From Berkiella sp964606325 (GTDB lineage: Bacteria; Pseudomonadota; Gammaproteobacteria; Berkiellales; Berkiellaceae): DNA of 64,000 bases. Shown one piece after another: positions 59,622-64,000 of the stretch. The stretch spans positions 31,963-95,962 of the forward strand of contig CAZSGE010000006.1 of the NCBI GenBank assembly GCA_964606325.1. The letters run 5' to 3'. Under the pieces are notes generated by a model that saw nothing but the letters and a program-made list of their open reading frames with translations, had not been told where the DNA came from and ran no database searches. The translations under genes were made by a program, and so were the position numbers. Positions within the stretch are counted from its first letter, which is position 1, and every line of letters begins with the position of its first letter.

Positions 59622-61670
59622 ATGATAGCTTTTAGCCTCTCTATTTTCTTGAGTGCCTTCTTATTATTTATTGCTCAGCCTCTACTGGCGAAAAAATTAC
59701 TACCTTGGTTTGGTGGTGGTCCTGCCGTTTGGTTATCTATTGTTTTATTTTTCCAAAGCATATTACTGCTGGGATATTTTTATGCTTATCTTTTAACTAA
59801 AATAAAAAGCTTAAAAAAGCAAGTGAAAGTTCACCTTGTTTTGTTCATCGCTTCACTTATTTTTATACCAACCTTACCTGTTGAATCTAAAATGCTATTA
59901 GAAGCATGGCCCCCTGTTGGCGTGTTTGGCATTTTACTTGTTACATTATGTTTACCAGGACTTATCATTTGCGCCTCAAGTCCCTTACTACAATATTGGT
60001 ATTGTCAGTGCTACAAAACAGACTATCCCTATCGTTATTATGCGCTCTCGAACGCAGGATCACTCATTGGGCTAGTCGCTTTTCCGTTCTTATTTGAGCC
60101 CTTTTTGGGGTTAGAATTTCAGCTTTATGGATGGTCATTCCTTTATATAGTGTATTTAATCGCGGCAAGTACATGTCTTTATATCGTTTATCAAAAAGGC
60201 CCCTTTCAAACGTTAGCGACCAAACACGTAAGTCCATCCTTAAAGTTTTCCGTTGTTTTTTCTTGGATAGTACTCACATTTCTTAGCTGTGCACTATTAC
60301 TCACTACCACTCAAATTATGTTGCAAAATGTTGCCGGTTTTCCTTTGCTATGGGTGGCGCCATTATCCTTATATTTGATATCCTTCATTTTGACTTTCTC
60401 TTACCCTGCCATTTATATTAACTACGCATGGTCTGCGCTGTTTATCGGAATTTGTGCCATTATATGCTTATATTTTTCACATCATATGATGACGCTGACA
60501 AATCAGATTGTGCTTTATTGCGGCCTACTTTTCTCTGGTTGTATGATTTGTCACGGCGAGTTGTATCGCTTAAAACCTGATGCATCACACTTAACCACTT
60601 ATTATCTTTTCATCGCCTTGGGCGGAGTCTTAGGCGGCATATTTGTTAACCTTGTTGCCCCATTGATATTTAATCAATGGTGGGATTTTTATATCACCAT
60701 TTTTGGTATTTTACTTTGTATTGGCATCTTTGTTTCACTTGATCGTTTTTCTAAACCATTACGCTTTGCTTTAAACAGTGTTTTTGTGCTCTCGGTTGCG
60801 CTCCTCTCTTTTTTATTTTATGCACATTACCAGAAAACAAATGAAGATGTGGTGCTTAAGCATCGTAACTTTTTTGGCTCATTTGAAGTGACTGAACGAT
60901 TTGCTAACAAAGAAGAATTTCATTATCGAACCGTTACCAATGGCAGTATTATTCATGGCAAACAATTTTTATTTGGGCAAAAGAGAAGCAACGCCACAAC
61001 TTATTATAGCCCGCAAAGTGGTATAGGCTTAGCGATTAACTTTGAACATACCCTTAGAAAGATGGAGCCAAACCCTGGCTTATCCATTGGGGTTATCGGG
61101 TTAGGCGCAGGCACCATTGCTGCACTCACACAGCCTCGAGACAGGTTACGTTTTTATGAAATAGATCCTGATATCGAAAAAATGGCGCGAGACTACTTTT
61201 ATTATCTTCAAGATTCACGTGCAAAAATCGAAGTCATTATTGGCGATGGTCGCATCAAATTGCAAGAAGAGCTTGCCTCATTTGGTCCTCTATTGTTTGA
61301 TGTACTTGCCATCGATGCGTTTACTGGCGATTCAATTCCCGTGCATTTGTTAACACGCGAGGCACTTGATATTTATTTATCTCATTTAGCACCTAATGGG
61401 ATATTAGCGTTTCATGTATCAAGTCGCTATGTTGATTTATATCCGCCCTTACAAACACTTGCGTCAAAACTCAATTTATTTTTATTTACCACACAAAATG
61501 ACGAAGACATTAATAATGGCGTTTTTAGTTCAAAATGGATTTTGATGTCACGAAAAGGCGAAGTTGGTGCTTACTTGTATTTGCATAATTCATTACTTTT
61601 TCCGCCAGATCAAATGACCCCCGTTTGGACAGATGATTTCAGCTGTTTGCTGCCTATTATTAGGTGGTGA
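59622..61670 (+). CDS. Membrane-fused spermidine-synthase-like protein
   Basis: A 682-residue protein. The first 400 residues hold about 12 transmembrane helices. The C-terminal part (about 430-660) is a spermidine-synthase-like methyltransferase fold: IGVIGLGAGTIAALTQPRD, FYEIDPDIEKMA, VIIGDGRIKLQEEL, and DVLAIDAFTGDSIPVHLLT. Such fused membrane/spermidine synthase proteins are widespread and their substrate is unknown. GGAATACCA precedes the ATG. A structured element lies in its leader. Confidence 0.88.
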   Translation: MIAFSLSIFLSAFLLFIAQPLLAKKLLPWFGGGPAVWLSIVLFFQSILLLGYFYAYLLTKIKSLKKQVKVHLVLFIASLIFIPTLPVESKMLLEAWPPVGVFGILLVTLCLPGLIICASSPLLQYWYCQCYKTDYPYRYYALSNAGSLIGLVAFPFLFEPFLGLEFQLYGWSFLYIVYLIAASTCLYIVYQKGPFQTLATKHVSPSLKFSVVFSWIVLTFLSCALLLTTTQIMLQNVAGFPLLWVAPLSLYLISFILTFSYPAIYINYAWSALFIGICAIICLYFSHHMMTLTNQIVLYCGLLFSGCMICHGELYRLKPDASHLTTYYLFIALGGVLGGIFVNLVAPLIFNQWWDFYITIFGILLCIGIFVSLDRFSKPLRFALNSVFVLSVALLSFLFYAHYQKTNEDVVLKHRNFFGSFEVTERFANKEEFHYRTVTNGSIIHGKQFLFGQKRSNATTYYSPQSGIGLAINFEHTLRKMEPNPGLSIGVIGLGAGTIAALTQPRDRLRFYEIDPDIEKMARDYFYYLQDSRAKIEVIIGDGRIKLQEELASFGPLLFDVLAIDAFTGDSIPVHLLTREALDIYLSHLAPNGILAFHVSSRYVDLYPPLQTLASKLNLFLFTTQNDEDINNGVFSSKWILMSRKGEVGAYLYLHNSLLFPPDQMTPVWTDDFSCLLPIIRW

Positions 61671-61775
61671 TATTAAAACCAGAGGATCACTTTTGGCATC
61701 CTAATTGATGCCTTGAAAGGTTGTGTCTAATATCTTAAACTAATCTCCCCCCAATCAAATATTACATGTAAGTTT

Positions 61776-63788
61776 ATGTTTGAACTCAACGCACAGCAGC
61801 AAGCTGCTGTCAAATACATTGATGGCCCATTACTCGTTATCGCTGGCGCGGGATCTGGCAAAACACGCGTAATTACGCAGAAAATTGCACATCTTATCGA
61901 GAACTGCCACATCCCACCCAAAAATATTTATGCGCTTACCTTTACTAATAAAGCTGCCAAAGAAATGTCATCACGTGCAGCAAAGTTATTCGCTAAACGA
62001 AAAATGGGCAACATTCATGTTTCCACTTTTCACTCTTTGGGTTTAGATCTCATTAAAAAAGAAGCCTCTTCACTCGGTCTAAACGCTAATTTTACCTTGT
62101 TTGATTCCCTCGACACCATGGGGTTATTAAAAGAGTTGAGTCAAAAACTCACCGCAGTGAGTGATGATAATATTCAAAGTATTCAGCACATTATTTCCAA
62201 TTGGAAAAACGATTTAACAACACCTGCACAAGCTATTGAAATAAGTCAGACCGAGCATGAAAATTTGGCAGCGCGTTTTTTTGCCGCTTATGAAAATACA
62301 TTGCGTGCCTATAATGCTGTTGATTTTGATGATTTAATCGCGCTACCTGTGATTTTGTTTCAAAATCATCCTGAAGTGCTTGACCGCTGGCAAGATAAAA
62401 TACGTTATTTGTTAGTCGATGAATACCAAGACACTAATACAGCGCAATATACTTTAATCAAATTATTGTGTGGCGCACGTCAAGCGCTCACCGTGGTGGG
62501 TGATGACGATCAATCTATCTATGCTTGGCGCGGCGCTAAACCTGAAAATATTTTCTTATTGCAACAAGATTATCCCAATCTGAAAGTCATTAAGTTAGAG
62601 CAAAACTATCGCTCAACCAGCACCATTTTAAGTGCCGCTAATCAATTAATTTCAAATAATCCTCACACCTTTGAAAAGCAATTATGGAGTAGTTTGGGGC
62701 AAGGCGAGCAAATCCGAATTCTAGCCACACCTAATGAAGAAGGTGAATATGAGCGCGTTATCAACGAACTCATTGCACATCAGTTTCGGCATCGTTTGCC
62801 TTATGATCACTATGCTATTTTATATCGCAGTAATCACCAAGCCAGAAACTTAGAAAAAGCATTACGTGCTAATGCCATTCCTTATCAAATCAGTGGTGGT
62901 ATTTCATTTTTTGCCAGAACTGAAATCAAAGATCTGTTTGCGTATTTTCGTTTAATGATTAACCACGACGATGATTCGGCATTTCTTCGTTGTGTGAATA
63001 CCCCCAAACGCGACATAGGACCTGCCACCTTAGAAAAGCTTGGGATCTATGCTAAATCACGCGAATGTAGTTTGTTTAATGCGTGTATGGAATTTGGTTT
63101 GTCTGAATTTTTACCCGATGTGGCACGTAACAAATTACAGCATTTTGCTGATTTAATTATGGAAACCTTTGAGAAAGCTAATTCAGATGAATGCATTCAA
63201 GTACTCCAAGCTTTTGTCAAAGAAATTGGCTACTACGATCACTTAACCGACACATCAACCACGCCACAAAGCGCTGAAAAGCGTATTGAAAATGTGCTTG
63301 AATTATTAGCTTGGTTATCTAATCTAGTAAAGGCCGAAGGTCAAGGTCTATCCTTTAATGACGCCATTCATAAAATGATGTTGCTGGATATTTTAGACAG
63401 GGAATCGAAACAAGGTGATAACCGCGTGCAACTGATGACTTTACATGCTGCCAAAGGCTTAGAGTTTCCGCATGTCTATATCATTGGTTGTGAAGAAGAA
63501 ATTTTGCCGCACAAAACCTCAATTGAGCAAAATGCCATCGAGGAAGAACGTCGCCTTGCCTATGTGGGCATGACACGTGCGCAATTCACTTTAACCCTCA
63601 CCTTTGCCAAACAACGCAAACGTTATGGCGAACAACAGACCATCACGCCAAGTCGGTTTATTGATGAATTACCACCTGAATTGGTGTTTCGCGAAGAAGA
63701 ACAACCTGCAAAATCTGAAGAAGAACAGCGTGCGGTCGGCGTTGCGCATTTATCAGCACTCAAAGCGTTGTTGCAACAAACTGAATAG
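61776..63788 (+). CDS. rep: ATP-dependent DNA helicase Rep
   Basis: A 670-residue UvrD-type superfamily 1 helicase that supports replication restart. Motif I is IAGAGSGKTRVITQKIAHLI, motif II is LLVDEYQDTN, motif III is VGDDDQSIYAWRGA, motif V is LMTLHAAKGLEFPHVY and motif VI is RRLAYVGMTRAQ. FELNAQQQAAVKYIDGPLLV is the Rep/UvrD start. Length matches Rep. The rep / cytochrome c5 neighbourhood is also seen in Pseudomonas. Confidence 0.96.
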   Translation: MFELNAQQQAAVKYIDGPLLVIAGAGSGKTRVITQKIAHLIENCHIPPKNIYALTFTNKAAKEMSSRAAKLFAKRKMGNIHVSTFHSLGLDLIKKEASSLGLNANFTLFDSLDTMGLLKELSQKLTAVSDDNIQSIQHIISNWKNDLTTPAQAIEISQTEHENLAARFFAAYENTLRAYNAVDFDDLIALPVILFQNHPEVLDRWQDKIRYLLVDEYQDTNTAQYTLIKLLCGARQALTVVGDDDQSIYAWRGAKPENIFLLQQDYPNLKVIKLEQNYRSTSTILSAANQLISNNPHTFEKQLWSSLGQGEQIRILATPNEEGEYERVINELIAHQFRHRLPYDHYAILYRSNHQARNLEKALRANAIPYQISGGISFFARTEIKDLFAYFRLMINHDDDSAFLRCVNTPKRDIGPATLEKLGIYAKSRECSLFNACMEFGLSEFLPDVARNKLQHFADLIMETFEKANSDECIQVLQAFVKEIGYYDHLTDTSTTPQSAEKRIENVLELLAWLSNLVKAEGQGLSFNDAIHKMMLLDILDRESKQGDNRVQLMTLHAAKGLEFPHVYIIGCEEEILPHKTSIEQNAIEEERRLAYVGMTRAQFTLTLTFAKQRKRYGEQQTITPSRFIDELPPELVFREEEQPAKSEEEQRAVGVAHLSALKALLQQTE

Positions 63789-63801
63789 TGAGTTTGAAAA
63801 T

Positions 63802-63829
63802 AAGGGCGTTAAGCATGCTTAACGCCCTT
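63802..63829. terminator. Palindromic terminator between rep and the cytochrome gene
   Basis: A perfect 28-base palindrome built from AAGGGCGTTAAGCA and its complement, followed by a T-rich stretch. It lies between convergent genes and probably serves both. Confidence 0.75.
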
Positions 63830-63833
63830 TACT

Positions 63834-64000
63834 TTATTTCTTTTGCGGGATCATATACTCAATAGCCATCTTCAATTCTTGATCAGAGCACTGCATACAG
63901 GTGCCCTTAGGTGGCATTGCGCCTTTACCTTTAATTGCGCTTGCTAACAAACCATCAATACCCATCTCCATACGCACCTTCCAGTCAGCATCGTTACGGA
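63834..64000 (-). CDS. Cytochrome c5 family protein, C-terminal end (partial)
   Basis: The last 55 codons of a gene that begins beyond the window. Reading the minus strand from 64000 gives a frame with DADWKVRMEMGIDGLLASA, then KGKGAMPPKGTCMQCSDQEL and KMAIEYMIPQKK. M-P-P-K-G with a Cys-x-x-Cys pair is the signature of cytochrome c5, where Met is the sixth haem ligand and the cysteines form a disulfide. The haem-binding CxxCH lies outside the window. It is expected to be a periplasmic electron carrier. Confidence 0.85.
   Translation of the reverse strand, partial: RNDADWKVRMEMGIDGLLASAIKGKGAMPPKGTCMQCSDQELKMAIEYMIPQKK

Noticed and set aside
1..64000. CRISPR arrays, tRNA or rRNA genes, insertion sequences, prophage genes
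   Set aside because: No spaced direct repeats, no tRNA cloverleaf or rRNA landmarks, and no transposase, integrase or phage structural reading frames were seen on either strand.

Overview
This is a contiguous chromosomal window from an AT-rich (about 40% GC by eye) gammaproteobacterium. The backbone is Pseudomonas/Legionella-like in content and gene order. Three runs support this: rpoH, hemB, trxA, rho, ubiD, fre; algZ, algR, hemC, hemD, hemX, hemY; and cyaY, lptM, lysA, dapF, dsbB, rsd, fdxA, algP-like. Scattered among these are genes that look adapted to a eukaryotic host: a Ulp1/SUMO-protease-like protein, a large unknown protein ending in a CaaX-type CTMM tail, and several coiled-coil or proline-rich orphans. 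I infer an intracellular, amoeba-associated member of the Legionellales/Berkiella/Coxiella type. The species cannot be named from the sequence alone.

Layout. 1-1649: the glnA 3' end, a DUF4124 protein, and a two-gene unit led by a small peptide with a double-glycine-type bacteriocin leader. 1704-3405: an unknown operon (CaaX-tail protein plus a small membrane protein). 3491-11825: a minus-strand MSHA-type type IV pilus operon with platform proteins I, PilN-like and J, ATPase E with tandem c-di-GMP-binding motifs, G, two major-type pilins, and minor pilins C, D, O and P. The secretin and its partners are absent. 12017-25082: L,D-transpeptidase, trmL, an unknown pair (13614-15456), gpsA-secB-rhodanese, gpmI-envC-ctpA, a P1B-type ATPase, and rpoH with a CIRCE operator upstream. 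25387-30353: small unknowns, a proline-rich unknown, a fatty-acid-hydroxylase-like protein and hemB. 30647-36875: trxA-rho-ubiD-fre, the Ulp1-like gene and fpr. 36872-43787: the hem operon, interrupted by a gene in the opposite orientation. 43053-51460: the alg-type two-component pair, carboxylesterase, cyaY, lptM-lysA-dapF, dsbB, a probable CsrB/RsmZ-type sRNA on the minus strand, rsd, fdxA and an H1-like protein. 51517-64000: HAD phosphatase, speE, glnB, ubiK, a sensor-like protein, a Kef-type antiporter, comM, a membrane-fused spermidine-synthase-like protein, rep, and the 3' end of a cytochrome c5 gene.

How it fits together. Haem synthesis (hemB, C, D, X, Y), lysine/murein precursors (lysA, dapF) and envelope maintenance (L,D-transpeptidase, EnvC, CtpA, SecB, DsbB) form the housekeeping core. 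Regulation stands out. A HrcA-type operator lies in front of the heat-shock sigma factor gene. A multi-GGA hairpin RNA next to rsd looks like a CsrA antagonist. An AlgZ/AlgR pair sits above the hem genes. Together with the c-di-GMP-responsive pilus ATPase, these fit a lifestyle switch, which in related intracellular bacteria also controls effectors. Intergenic spaces carry several GC-rich palindromes of REP/MITE type, one of which occurs twice about 29 kb apart. No tRNA, rRNA, CRISPR array, insertion sequence or transposase gene was seen.
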